Source: Novosphingobium sp049354825
Lineage (GTDB): Bacteria; Pseudomonadota; Alphaproteobacteria; Sphingomonadales; Sphingomonadaceae
Direction of reading: 5' to 3'
DNA length: 64,000 nt
Assembly: GCF_049354825.1 (NCBI RefSeq)
Contig: NZ_CP186480.1
Span: 372,001-436,000 of the forward strand
Made by a program: the position numbers and the translations under genes. Under the pieces are notes generated by a model. It had not been told where the DNA came from, did no database searches, and saw only the letters and a program-made list of their open reading frames with translations. This document shows, one piece after another, positions 8,271-16,576 of the stretch; the first letter of the stretch is position 1; each line of letters begins with the position of its first letter.

Positions 8271-10004
8271 ATGCCATCCGAACGGGCAGACACACCGGCA
8301 TCCGAAACCGCGCCGCCGCCGCCCGCACGGCCCAAGGGCCTCAAGCTGCTGCGCCTGGCGCTGAGCAGCCGCAAGTCGGCCTGCATGCTCGGTTTCGGCA
8401 TCGCCTCGGGCCTGCCGTTCGCGCTGCTGGTTGGCACGCTCAACGCCTGGCTGGGCGAAGTCGGCGTGCCGCTGGCCACGATCGGCGTGCTGTCGTGGAT
8501 CGGGCTGGCCTATTCGTTCAAGTTCCTGTGGTCGCCGGTGGTGGACCGGGTGAAGCTGCCGGGGCTTGAGGCATTGGGCCGCCGGCGCAGCTGGATGATC
8601 CTGTGCCAGGTGATGATCGTGTTCGCGTTCGGGATGCTGGTGGTGACCGACCCGGCTGCCGGGATCGGCCGACTTGCGCTGTTCGCGTTCCTAGGCGCGA
8701 TCGCTTCTGCCACCCAGGACATCGCGATCGACGGCTGGCGGATCGACCAGGCCGACGAGGACGCCCCGATCGAACTGCTCTCCGCGCTCAACCAGTTCGG
8801 CTACCGGACCGCCTCGATCATCGGCGGGGCGGTGGCGCTGGTCATGGCGACCTCGCTCAGCTGGCCGATCGTCTACCTGGCGATGGCAGGGCTGATGGCG
8901 GTGCTGATCGTCGCGGTAACGCTGCGCGCGCCCGATACACCGCGTCCCGAGGCGGGCCGGCTTTACGGCGCGCTGGCACAGCCGGGCGCGGTGCTGCCGC
9001 GCTACCGGATGCTGGCGTTGGCCGTCGTCGGGGTCAGCTGGATCTGGGCGATCTTCACGATCCTGCATTTCATGGCCGGGCTGCTGGGCGCCGCCCCTGC
9101 CGCGCCGGGCGCACCGCCGCCGCCGTCGGTCGGCGATTTCACCAAGCTTTACGGCCCGTGGATCATTTTTGCGACCGTACTGGTGCCGCTGGGCGTCTCG
9201 GCCGCGATAAACTGGATGGCGCGCCGACCGGAATACGTGCTGCAGGCTGCCGATCCCGAACACGGCCCGGGCCGCACGGCCGCCAACCACCTCTATTCGG
9301 CGCTGGTCGCTCCGCTGGCCGAACTGTCGGGACGGCTCGGCTGGGGGGTGCTGAGCATGATAGGCTTCATCCTCACGTACGCGATCTGCTACAACATCTG
9401 GGCCAGTTTCGCGTACCCGTTCTACCTGCAGGAAATGAAGTACACCAAGGACGAGGTCGCTTTCGCCTCCAAGATCTTCGGCATCTTCATGACGATGGCG
9501 GGGATCGGGCTGGGCGGGTACTGCTTCGCCAAGCTGGGCCGCTTCCCCACCATTCTGCTGGGCGCGGTGCTGCCGCCGCTGGGCAACTTTCTCTATGCCG
9601 ACCTGGCCGAGGGCGCACCGATGATCGACGCGTTTTCGCACGCGCTGCGGCTCGATGCGCTGGCAACGTGGTTCGGCAGCGATGAACGGATGATGCGCCT
9701 GCTGCTGGCGATCAGTTACGAGAACGTCGTGACCGGCCTCGCGCTGACCGCCTTTGTCGCTTACGTGTCCAGCATCGTCAGCAAGCAGTACGGCGCGATC
9801 CAGTACGCGCTGCTGGGTTCGCTGGTGTCGCTGGTGGGCACGCTGGGCCGTGGCTGGACCGGCGAGGCGTTCGACCTTTACGGCTATCCCACGGTGTTCC
9901 GCTGGACCGCGGCGACCGCGATCCTGTCGACCGCGTTCGTGGCGATCGAGTGGATCCGTGTCAGCCGCAACGACCGCAGGCTCAGTCGGGAAACTCTTCA
10001 TTGA
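8271..10004 (+). CDS. ampG: AmpG-family muropeptide permease
   Basis: Inner membrane MFS permease that imports GlcNAc-anhydroMurNAc peptides for cell wall recycling. The hallmark ATQDIAIDGWR motif is at 147-157 and the first transmembrane block GFGIASGLPFALL at about 41-53. At 577 residues it is longer than the E. coli protein (about 490), partly because of a hydrophilic loop (about 275-340) between helices. GGGGAG precedes the ATG by about 9 bases. It is divergent from the oxygenase gene and its 3' end overlaps convergent folC by 23 bases. Confidence 0.88.
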   Translation: MPSERADTPASETAPPPPARPKGLKLLRLALSSRKSACMLGFGIASGLPFALLVGTLNAWLGEVGVPLATIGVLSWIGLAYSFKFLWSPVVDRVKLPGLEALGRRRSWMILCQVMIVFAFGMLVVTDPAAGIGRLALFAFLGAIASATQDIAIDGWRIDQADEDAPIELLSALNQFGYRTASIIGGAVALVMATSLSWPIVYLAMAGLMAVLIVAVTLRAPDTPRPEAGRLYGALAQPGAVLPRYRMLALAVVGVSWIWAIFTILHFMAGLLGAAPAAPGAPPPPSVGDFTKLYGPWIIFATVLVPLGVSAAINWMARRPEYVLQAADPEHGPGRTAANHLYSALVAPLAELSGRLGWGVLSMIGFILTYAICYNIWASFAYPFYLQEMKYTKDEVAFASKIFGIFMTMAGIGLGGYCFAKLGRFPTILLGAVLPPLGNFLYADLAEGAPMIDAFSHALRLDALATWFGSDERMMRLLLAISYENVVTGLALTAFVAYVSSIVSKQYGAIQYALLGSLVSLVGTLGRGWTGEAFDLYGYPTVFRWTAATAILSTAFVAIEWIRVSRNDRRLSRETLH

Positions 10005-11277
10005 GGCGCAGGACCTCACCCGCCAGGTAAAGCGAGCCGGCAATCAGGACCGGCAGCCCGTCATCGGGCAGCACGGCCAGCGCGGCGGCCACGCTGGGGC
10101 GGCTTTCGGCGGAGGTAAAGGCATCCGGCCCGTGCGCGTCGTGGCCGGGGACGGGCACCGCGGAGACGCTGGCCAGGCGTCCTGTCAGCGGGGTCACGAT
10201 CGCGCCGGCATCCTTGCTGGCCAGCATCCCGATCACCAGGTGGACGGGCTGGCCGGCGAAGAAGCGGGCGATCGCTTCTCCGGCATCCGGGTTGTGCCCG
10301 CCATCGAGCCAGACGTCATGACGCTGGGCAAGGGCCGTCAGCGGTCCGGGTGCGAGGCGTTGCAGCCGGGCGGGCCAACGCGCGGCGCGAATGCCGGCGG
10401 ACATCGCTTCGCGGGTGACGAACACCCGGTCCTGGTGCCGCAGCATCGCCACCGCCAGCGCGGCGTTGTCGGCCTGGTGCGCCCCGGCCAGCGCCGGCAG
10501 CGGCAGCGCCAGGGTGCCGGTGCGATCGCGATAGGCGATGCCGTCTTCGCTCGTTTCGGCAAACCAGTCGGCATCGCGGATCATGGTCGGCGCGCCGACC
10601 AGCGCGGCATGGTTGGCGATCGTGCGCGTCACGCCCGGCGGATAGGCCTGCGTCACCAGCGGCACCCCGGCGCGCGCGATGCCCGCCTTTTCAAAGCCGA
10701 TGCGTTCGAGCGGTTCGGTCGGCACGCCGTCCTCGGGCACCAGCAGGAACGCTTCGTGGTCGATACCCAGGCTGGCGATCCCGCACGCGGCCTGGTGATC
10801 GAGCACGTTGGTAGCGTCGAACCGGCCGCCCAGACCGACCTCGATCACGCAGGCGTCGGCGGGGGCGCGGTGGAAAGCCAGGAACGTGGCGGCGGTGGTG
10901 ACTTCGAAGAAGCTGGGGTCGAGCCCGTCGGCGGCGTCGAGCACCTGGGCCAGCAGCGCCGCCAGCAGCGCGTCGTCGATCAGGCGCCCGGCCACGCGGA
11001 TCCGCTCGTTGTAGCGGACCAGGTGCGGCTTGGTGGCGGCGTGTACCGTCAGCCCCTGCGCCTCCAGCATGGCGCGCAGGTAGGCGCAGGTCGAACCCTT
11101 TCCGTTCGTGCCGGCAACGTGGAACACCGGCGGCAGCGCATCCTGCGGGTTGCCAAGGCGGTCCAGAAGTTCGCGGATCGTCGCCAGCCCGAGCCGCCCG
11201 GTCGGCAGGCTGAGCGCGCCGAGACGGTCCAGCTGCGCCTGGACGCGGGGATCGTCGCTGCGCGCGAAGTCCTTCAG
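9982..11277 (-). CDS. folC: Dihydrofolate/folylpolyglutamate synthase, probable CTG start
   Basis: Adds glutamate to dihydropteroate and folates. The Mur-ligase-type P-loop AGTNGKGST lies at 55-63 of the extended model, followed by KPHLVRYNERIRV, and the GLGGRFDATN motif is present. The first in-frame ATG/GTG/TTG is a GTG only 4 residues before the P-loop, which would delete the conserved N-terminal helix. The frame stays open upstream and encodes family-like sequence (DDPRVQAQLDRL...LLDRLGNPQ). A CTG at 11275-11277 overlapping the accD stop (CTGA) is therefore proposed as the start. It is the last gene of the trpB-trpA-accD-folC cluster. Identity is secure; the start is inferred. Confidence 0.85.
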   Translation of the reverse strand: MKDFARSDDPRVQAQLDRLGALSLPTGRLGLATIRELLDRLGNPQDALPPVFHVAGTNGKGSTCAYLRAMLEAQGLTVHAATKPHLVRYNERIRVAGRLIDDALLAALLAQVLDAADGLDPSFFEVTTAATFLAFHRAPADACVIEVGLGGRFDATNVLDHQAACGIASLGIDHEAFLLVPEDGVPTEPLERIGFEKAGIARAGVPLVTQAYPPGVTRTIANHAALVGAPTMIRDADWFAETSEDGIAYRDRTGTLALPLPALAGAHQADNAALAVAMLRHQDRVFVTREAMSAGIRAARWPARLQRLAPGPLTALAQRHDVWLDGGHNPDAGEAIARFFAGQPVHLVIGMLASKDAGAIVTPLTGRLASVSAVPVPGHDAHGPDAFTSAESRPSVAAALAVLPDDGLPVLIAGSLYLAGEVLRLNEEFPD

Positions 11278-12140
11278 GCGGCCTCGACCTTTTCCAGGCG
11301 GGCCTTGGGGCTGAGGTAAGCCAGCACCGTCGCCAGGGTCGACCGCAAGTCGGCCCGCGGTACCACCATGTCGATCATGCCATGCTCGTGCAGGTACTCG
11401 GCACGCTGGAAACCTTCGGGCAGCTTCTCGCGGATGGTGTCCTGGATCACGCGCTGGCCGGCAAAGCCGATCAGGCAGCCCGGCTCGGCGATCTGGACGT
11501 CGCCCAACATGGCATAGCTGGCGGTTACGCCGCCGGTCGTGGGGTCGGTCAGCACGACGATGTAGGGCAGGCCGGCTTCGCGCAGGCGCCGCACCGCCAC
11601 GGTTGTCTTGGGCATCTGCATCAGGCTGAGGATGCCCTCCTGCATGCGCGCGCCGCCGGCGGCGGTGAAGATGACGTAGGGAATCCGCTCCTTCAGCGCG
11701 CGGGCCGCGCCGGCGACGAAGGCCGCGCCCACCGCCATGCCCATCGATCCGCCCATGAAGGCGAAGTCCTGCACGCCGACCACGGCGCGCTGCCCGTCGA
11801 TGCTACCCAGCGCATTGGTCAGCGCATCGGGGTGCGGATTCGCGGCGCGGGCGGCCTTGAGCCGGTCCGGATACTTCTTGGAATCGCGGAACTTGAGCGG
11901 GTCTTCCTTGACCTTGGGCGATGGCAGGATCTCGAAACCCGGATCCATCACCTGGTCCAGCCGCCGGTCGACGCCGATGCGGCCGTGATGCTCGCAGCGC
12001 GGGCAGACCGACAGGTTTTCCTCGTACTCCTTGGTGAACAGCATCTCCGCGCAGGACGGGCACTTGGTCCACAAGTTGTCGGGGGTATCGCGCTTTTGCG
12101 CGAAGGGCAGCGATTTGCGTACGCGATCGATCCAGGACAT
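11274..12140 (-). CDS. accD: Acetyl-CoA carboxylase carboxyltransferase subunit beta
   Basis: Beta half of the carboxyltransferase that makes malonyl-CoA for fatty acid synthesis; it partners with AccA, which is not in this window. The N-terminal zinc ribbon has C27, C30, C46 and C49. The crotonase-like core follows, with GGSMGMAVG, the oxyanion-hole segment TAAGGARMQEG and the GGVTASYAMLGDV motif. The 288-residue length is typical. ATG 12138-12140 (MSWIDRVRKS) is the family start. It lies 8 bases after trpA and its stop overlaps the proposed folC start. Confidence 0.96.
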   Translation of the reverse strand: MSWIDRVRKSLPFAQKRDTPDNLWTKCPSCAEMLFTKEYEENLSVCPRCEHHGRIGVDRRLDQVMDPGFEILPSPKVKEDPLKFRDSKKYPDRLKAARAANPHPDALTNALGSIDGQRAVVGVQDFAFMGGSMGMAVGAAFVAGAARALKERIPYVIFTAAGGARMQEGILSLMQMPKTTVAVRRLREAGLPYIVVLTDPTTGGVTASYAMLGDVQIAEPGCLIGFAGQRVIQDTIREKLPEGFQRAEYLHEHGMIDMVVPRADLRSTLATVLAYLSPKARLEKVEAA

Positions 12141-12148
12141 GCGCCGCC

Positions 12149-12925
12149 CTATCGCGCCGAATGGACCGCCTTGGCAAGGGCGCTGGTCAGTTCGCGGATC
12201 GCGGCGGGCGCATCGCCGCCGTGCTTTTCGACCAGGTCGACCAGTGCCGAGCCGACCACCACCCCGTCGGCGTGCTGCGCGATCGCGGCCGCCTGATCGG
12301 GCGTACGGACCCCGAAGCCGACCGCTACGGGCAGGTCGGTTGCCGCCTTGAGCTTCGCCACGGCCTCGGCGATCGAAGCGGTGGCGGCCTGCTGCTGCCC
12401 GGTCACACCCGCGACCGAGACGTAATAGAGGAATCCGGCCGAGCCATCGAGGACGGCGGGCAGCCGCGCTCCGTCGGTGGTCGGGGTGGCGAGGCGGATC
12501 GGCGCGATGCCCTTGGCGCGCAGCGCCGGGCCGAGCGCGTCGTCTTCCTCGGGCGGGATGTCGACGCAGATGACCCCGTCGACCCCGGCCTGCGCGCACT
12601 GGTCTGCGAACCAGTCCGGCCCGCGCACCGTCATCGGGTTGGCATAGCCCATCAGCACCAGCGGCACCTCCGGGTGGCGAGCCCGAAAGCCCGCAGCCTG
12701 CGCGAAGACGTCGGCTGTGGTCGTTCCCGCGCCCAGGCTGCGCAAGTTGGCGAGCTGGATCGCCGGTCCGTCCGCCATCGGATCGGTAAACGGCATCCCC
12801 AGTTCGATCACGTCCGCGCCGCCTTCGACCAGCGCGTCGAGGTTGGCGGCCGTGTCGCCGTCACCGGCGGTGACGAAGCAGACGAGGGCGGGGCCCTTTG
12901 CGAAGGCGGCGGTGAAGCGGGTCAT
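12149..12925 (-). CDS. trpA: Tryptophan synthase alpha chain
   Basis: Cleaves indole-3-glycerol phosphate to indole, which is channelled to TrpB. The TIM-barrel signature ELGMPFTDPMADGP is at 41-54; E41 and D52 correspond to the catalytic Glu49 and Asp60 of the E. coli enzyme. The phosphate-binding GFGVRTPDQA and GSALV segments are near the end. The 258-residue length is usual. Its start overlaps the stop of the small membrane ORF by 4 bases (ATGA), which fits coupled translation in the trpB-ORF-trpA unit. Confidence 0.96.
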   Translation of the reverse strand: MTRFTAAFAKGPALVCFVTAGDGDTAANLDALVEGGADVIELGMPFTDPMADGPAIQLANLRSLGAGTTTADVFAQAAGFRARHPEVPLVLMGYANPMTVRGPDWFADQCAQAGVDGVICVDIPPEEDDALGPALRAKGIAPIRLATPTTDGARLPAVLDGSAGFLYYVSVAGVTGQQQAATASIAEAVAKLKAATDLPVAVGFGVRTPDQAAAIAQHADGVVVGSALVDLVEKHGGDAPAAIRELTSALAKAVHSAR

Positions 12926-13119
12926 TCCGGCTCTCCCTTCGCCTTGAGCCAGCCGCCCATCACCAGGACTCCCGCCGTGATCGCGATCACGATGTCGCCC
13001 CCGCCCAGCGCTTCACGCGGCCCCTCGAAAAGGATGGCCCGCGCAAGCAGCTCGATCAGCAGGACGCCGAACACGATCGCGATGAAACGGCCCGATTCGG
13101 CCGGCGTCGGCCAGGTCAA
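12922..13119 (-). CDS. Small membrane protein embedded between trpB and trpA
   Basis: A 65-residue ORF with a TTG start (13117-13119) that overlaps the trpB stop (TTGA) and an end that overlaps the trpA start (ATGA). Two hydrophobic segments are visible: FIAIVFGVLLIELLARAILF and, near the C-terminus, IVIAITAGVLVMGGWL. The segment between them is charged (GPREALGGGD) and the tail is basic/acidic (KAKGEPE). Perfect stop/start overlaps on both sides argue for real translation. The product is not recognised. A role linked to tryptophan synthesis is not implied by its sequence; cotranscription is. Confidence 0.75.
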   Translation of the reverse strand: MTWPTPAESGRFIAIVFGVLLIELLARAILFEGPREALGGGDIVIAITAGVLVMGGWLKAKGEPE

Positions 13120-14348
13120 AGCTCGACCCCGAGATGCTCGGCGACCGAGAAGATGTCCTTGTCGCCGCGGCCGCACAGGTTGGCCAGGATGATCGCGTCC
13201 TTGTCCATCGTCGGGGCGATCTTCTCGATCGCGGCGATGGCGTGGCTGGGCTCGAGCGCGGGGATGATGCCCTCGGTCCGGCACAGCAGCTGGAACGCGC
13301 CCAAGGCTTCCTGGTCGGTGACGCTGGTGTAGTCGACCCGGCCGACATCGCGCAGCCAGGCGTGTTCGGGGCCGATACCCGGATAGTCGAGGCCCGCCGA
13401 AATCGAGTGCCCCTCGACGATCTGGCCGTCGCCGTCCTGCAGCAGGTACGTCTTGTTGCCGTGAAGGATGCCGGGCCGCCCGCCGGCGAGCGAGGCCGCA
13501 TGCTTTTCGCCGTCGAGTCCGAGGCCCGCCGCCTCGACCCCGAGCATCTTCACCTCGGCATCGTCGAGGAACGGGTGGAACAGCCCGATGGCGTTGCTGC
13601 CTCCGCCGATCGCGGCGACGAGCAGATCGGGGAGCCGGCCGGTACGTTGAACCATTTGTGCGCGCGCTTCGCGCCCGATTACGCTCTGAAAGTCGCGCAC
13701 CATCTCCGGGTAGGGGTGCGGGCCGGCGGCGGTGCCGATGATGTAGAAGGTGTCGCCCACGTTGGCGACCCAGTGGCGCAGCGCCTCGTTCATCGCGTCC
13801 TTCAGCGTGCCCGCGCCGGCCGTCACCGGGACCACTTCGGCGCCCAGCAGCTTCATGCGGAACACGTTCGGCGCCTGGCGGGCGACGTCGGTCGCGCCCA
13901 TGAAGATCGTACAGGGCAGGCCGAAACGCGCACAAACCGTGGCGGTGGCGACCCCGTGCTGGCCGGCACCGGTCTCGGCAATGATCTTCGTCTTGCCCAT
14001 CCGGATCGCCAGCAAGATCTGCCCGATGCAGTTGTTGATCTTGTGCGCGCCGGTGTGGTTCAATTCATCGCGCTTGAACCAGATCTGCGCGCCGCCCAGG
14101 GCCTGTGTAAGCCGCGGTGCGAAATACAGCGGGCTGGGCCTGCCGACATAATGCTCCAGCAGATCGTCGAACTCGGCGCGGAACGCGGGGTCGGCCTGAG
14201 CGGCGCGATATTGCGTTTCCAGGTCGAGGATCAGCGGCATCAGCGTCTCGGCTACGAAGCGGCCGCCGAACTGGCCAAAATGGCCGCGTTCATCGGGCTG
14301 GGCGCGGTACGAATTGGCGGCTGGGGCGTTCACGGCGGGGGCGGTCAT
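13116..14348 (-). CDS. trpB: Tryptophan synthase beta chain
   Basis: PLP enzyme that joins indole and serine to make tryptophan. The PLP lysine is K103 in HTGAHKINN, and the phosphate-binding GGGSNAIG motif follows in the second half. GAGQHGVATATV and SAGLDYPGIGPEHAWL are family signatures. The model uses ATG 14346-14348 (MTAPAVNAPA), giving 410 residues. An in-frame ATG at 14400-14402 with a GAAAG element upstream would add 18 residues and cannot be excluded. Upstream lies a perfect 8+8 inverted repeat, and trpF is separated from trpB by an opposing gene. Confidence 0.95.
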   Translation of the reverse strand: MTAPAVNAPAANSYRAQPDERGHFGQFGGRFVAETLMPLILDLETQYRAAQADPAFRAEFDDLLEHYVGRPSPLYFAPRLTQALGGAQIWFKRDELNHTGAHKINNCIGQILLAIRMGKTKIIAETGAGQHGVATATVCARFGLPCTIFMGATDVARQAPNVFRMKLLGAEVVPVTAGAGTLKDAMNEALRHWVANVGDTFYIIGTAAGPHPYPEMVRDFQSVIGREARAQMVQRTGRLPDLLVAAIGGGSNAIGLFHPFLDDAEVKMLGVEAAGLGLDGEKHAASLAGGRPGILHGNKTYLLQDGDGQIVEGHSISAGLDYPGIGPEHAWLRDVGRVDYTSVTDQEALGAFQLLCRTEGIIPALEPSHAIAAIEKIAPTMDKDAIILANLCGRGDKDIFSVAEHLGVEL

Positions 14349-14426
14349 GGCCACCGCGATTGGCAGAGCGGGCGGGCCAAGTCCAGCCAAGCCGGGCTTC
14401 ATATTCTTTCGCGCTCATGAACAAAA

Positions 14427-14446
14427 ATGTTGCACTGATGCAACAT
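14427..14446. promoter_or_regulatory. Perfect inverted repeat, candidate operator
   Basis: ATGTTGCA, four bases (CTGA), then TGCAACAT: 8-bp arms with no mismatch. It lies in the 232-base region between the divergent trpB and beta-barrel genes, about 80 bases upstream of trpB and 135 bases upstream of the barrel gene. There is no T run, so a terminator is unlikely. The symmetry fits a dimeric regulator such as LacI, GntR or MarR type. Which gene it serves is unknown. Confidence 0.5.
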
Positions 14447-14580
14447 AGAACCTGATATTCGTAGCAAATGGAAACCGTTTTTGCCGTCCGGCCATTGTGG
14501 GCCTGCCGGGTGCGACCCATCTGGCTGTTGCCGGACCGATCCCCCTCGAAGGGCCGGACAAAAGCAAAAAGGAAAGATTT

Positions 14581-15039
14581 ATGCGTAAGGTTCTTCTGCC
14601 GCTGGTCGCTGCGATGGCGATTTCCACCCCCGCGCTCGCCAACGAAGGCCGCGTCGAGGCGCGTGGCGGGGTGTACTGGACCGACGGCTACACCAAGGCG
14701 ACCGCCGGTGCTGCCGCGGGCTACGACTTCGATATCGGCCAGCGCTCGTTCGTCGGCGGCGAAGTCTCGGCCGACAAGGTCCTCGACGATGGCGCCAACG
14801 TGGTATTCGGCTTCACCGGCCGCGCCGGCGTGCGGACCGGCAATGCCGGCAAGCTCTACGTCAATGGCGGCTACAGCGACGATTTCCAGTCGAACAGCAG
14901 CCACGCCTGGCACGCCGGTGCCGGCTATGAGCAGGGCTTCGGCGGCAACCTTTACGGCAAGGTGGAATATCGCCACTTCTTCGTGAAGGACTTCCAGGAT
15001 TCGAACGCGGTTGTCGCCGGCCTCGGCGTCAAGTTCTGA
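14581..15039 (+). CDS. Small outer-membrane beta-barrel protein
   Basis: A 152-residue protein with signal peptide MRKVLLPLVAAMAISTPALA and a mature part of alternating Gly/aromatic strands (RGGVYWTDGY, GAAAGYDFDIG, GYEQGFGGNLYGKVEYRHFF). It ends in Phe (GLGVKF), as outer membrane barrels usually do. The size suits an eight-stranded opacity/OmpA-barrel type porin-like protein. The start is fixed by AAAGGAAAG just upstream. It points against the surrounding trp genes and sits between trpF and trpB, so it is likely an insertion into that cluster. Confidence 0.8.
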   Translation: MRKVLLPLVAAMAISTPALANEGRVEARGGVYWTDGYTKATAGAAAGYDFDIGQRSFVGGEVSADKVLDDGANVVFGFTGRAGVRTGNAGKLYVNGGYSDDFQSNSSHAWHAGAGYEQGFGGNLYGKVEYRHFFVKDFQDSNAVVAGLGVKF

Positions 15040-15063
15040 TCGCCAGACAGCGAATGGATCGAG

Positions 15064-15090
15064 CGGCCCGGAAACGGGCCGCCCTATTTA
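15064..15090 (+). terminator. Stem-loop after the beta-barrel gene
   Basis: 7-bp stem CGGCCCG / CGGGCCG with a GAAA loop, followed by CCCTATTTAT. The T run is weak. It lies between the convergent ends of the barrel gene and trpF and may act in both directions. Confidence 0.55.
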
Positions 15091-15723
15091 TGCGCTGCGC
15101 GCAGCCTCGGCGAAGGCAGCGATCCGGGCCGGGTCCTTGACGCCGGGCGCGCTTTCCAACCCGCTGGAGGCGTCGACAAGCGGGGCCCCGGTGCGGCGTA
15201 TCGCCTCGGCGACATTGTCGGGGCTGAGCCCGCCCGCCAGTCCCCAGGGCAGCGCGTGGCGGTGACCGGCGAACAGCGACCAGTCGATCGCCAGCCCGTT
15301 GCCGCCCGGCAGCGCGCCTGCGGGCGCATCGTACAGGATGCGGTGCGCCGCGCCGGCATAATCGCTGGCCTCGGCCAGGATGCGGGCGTTCTTGACGCCG
15401 TAGGCCTTCCACAACTGCTGCGGCACCACCTGGCGCAGGATTGCCAGCCACTGCGGCGTTTCGTTGCCGTGGAACTGGACGATGTCCGGGTTGACCCGCG
15501 CGATCGCGGCGGCGGTTTCGGCCGGATCGTGATTGACGAGCAGCAGGACTGCCTTGACCGACGCGGGCAGCCGTGCCCGCAGCGCCGCGGCCTGGTCCAG
15601 CTCGACATGGCGCGCGCTGGGGGCGTAGTGCACCAGGCCGACGTGGGTGACGCCGGCGGCAACCGCCGCGTCAATATCATCGGGGGTGCGCAGCCCGCAT
15701 GCCTTGATCAGTACGTCCGCCAT
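15088..15723 (-). CDS. trpF: Phosphoribosylanthranilate isomerase
   Basis: Amadori rearrangement step in tryptophan synthesis. The TIM barrel starts with IKACGLR, where C9 is the expected catalytic Cys. VQFHGNE, the catalytic-Asp region ILYDAP and the phosphate-binding GGLSPDNV and DASSGLE segments are present. The length of 211 residues is normal. It is downstream of a SIMPL-domain gene on the same strand. In many alphaproteobacteria trpF directly precedes trpB; here an opposing gene separates them by about 740 bases. Confidence 0.95.
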   Translation of the reverse strand: MADVLIKACGLRTPDDIDAAVAAGVTHVGLVHYAPSARHVELDQAAALRARLPASVKAVLLLVNHDPAETAAAIARVNPDIVQFHGNETPQWLAILRQVVPQQLWKAYGVKNARILAEASDYAGAAHRILYDAPAGALPGGNGLAIDWSLFAGHRHALPWGLAGGLSPDNVAEAIRRTGAPLVDASSGLESAPGVKDPARIAAFAEAARSA

Positions 15724-15764
15724 GCGGGTGCGATGAACGATGCCGCGGACCGAGGCAAGCGCCG

Positions 15765-16514
15765 CTAGGGCGCAAGCTCGAACTGGACGGTGACGGTGGA
15801 AGATACCTCGAGCTCGCCCGCCTGAACCGGCGGCGGCGGCGGGGGCGGCGCGGCATCGGCAGAGGCCATCCGGTACATGACCGGTTGCGGCGCCATGTAG
15901 CCGTTCACTTCCGAAATCGACACGATCCGGACGACGCGCAGGCCAGCAGCCTTGGCATACAAATCGGCGCGCGCGCGCGCCGCGCCCATCGCGGCAAGGC
16001 GCGCCTCGTCGCTGGCCGCGCGCTCATCGTCGAGCTGGAAGCCCGGACCGTTCACCTGGTTGGCGCCGGATGCGACAAGGGCATCGATCACCTTGCCGTA
16101 ATCGCCCAGCTTGCGCTGCCGCACGCTCACCGAATTGTTCGCGGTGTAGCCGGTGATGCGCTGCTCCGATTGCTGGTAGCTGCCATCCGGCTGGCGGACT
16201 GGCGGGGCGTAAACGGGGTTGATCGACAGATTGCTCGTCTGGATATCGCGTTCGGCCACGCCGGCGCGCTTGAGCGCGGCGATGACGCGGTTCATCGCGG
16301 CCGAATTGGCGGACAGCGCCTCGCCGGCGGTGGCGCCCTGCGTGGTAACCCCGGCGTTGAAGACCGCGATGTCGGGGGTGCGCGTCGACTTGCCCTGGGC
16401 GCTGACGGTCAGCAGCGTGTTCGCCGGTGCGATGGCGGGAACGGCGGAGACCTGCGCGGCAGCCGGGACGGTGGTGGCTGCCAGCAGCAGCGCGGGAAGG
16501 ATCAGGTTCTTCAT
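15765..16514 (-). CDS. SIMPL-domain (DUF541) periplasmic protein
   Basis: A 249-residue exported protein. The signal peptide MKNLILPALLLAATTVPAAA ends in an AxA-type site. The SIMPL core follows: LTVSAQGKSTRTPDIAVF, then AERDIQTSNLSINPVY and ITGYTANNSVSVRQRKL, all typical. A proline run (six Pro) precedes the last strand VSSTVTVQFELAP. Family members include E. coli YggE, linked to oxidative stress; the biochemical role is unclear. GGAGAGGA upstream supports ATG 16512-16514. The gene is between a GNAT gene and trpF in the pyrF-trpF segment. Confidence 0.88.
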   Translation of the reverse strand: MKNLILPALLLAATTVPAAAQVSAVPAIAPANTLLTVSAQGKSTRTPDIAVFNAGVTTQGATAGEALSANSAAMNRVIAALKRAGVAERDIQTSNLSINPVYAPPVRQPDGSYQQSEQRITGYTANNSVSVRQRKLGDYGKVIDALVASGANQVNGPGFQLDDERAASDEARLAAMGAARARADLYAKAAGLRVVRIVSISEVNGYMAPQPVMYRMASADAAPPPPPPPVQAGELEVSSTVTVQFELAP

Positions 16515-16576
16515 CGTCCTCTCCAATTGGTTTGTGACCCGTGTTGTTCCCGCGACGCTGACGGGGGGATGAACCG

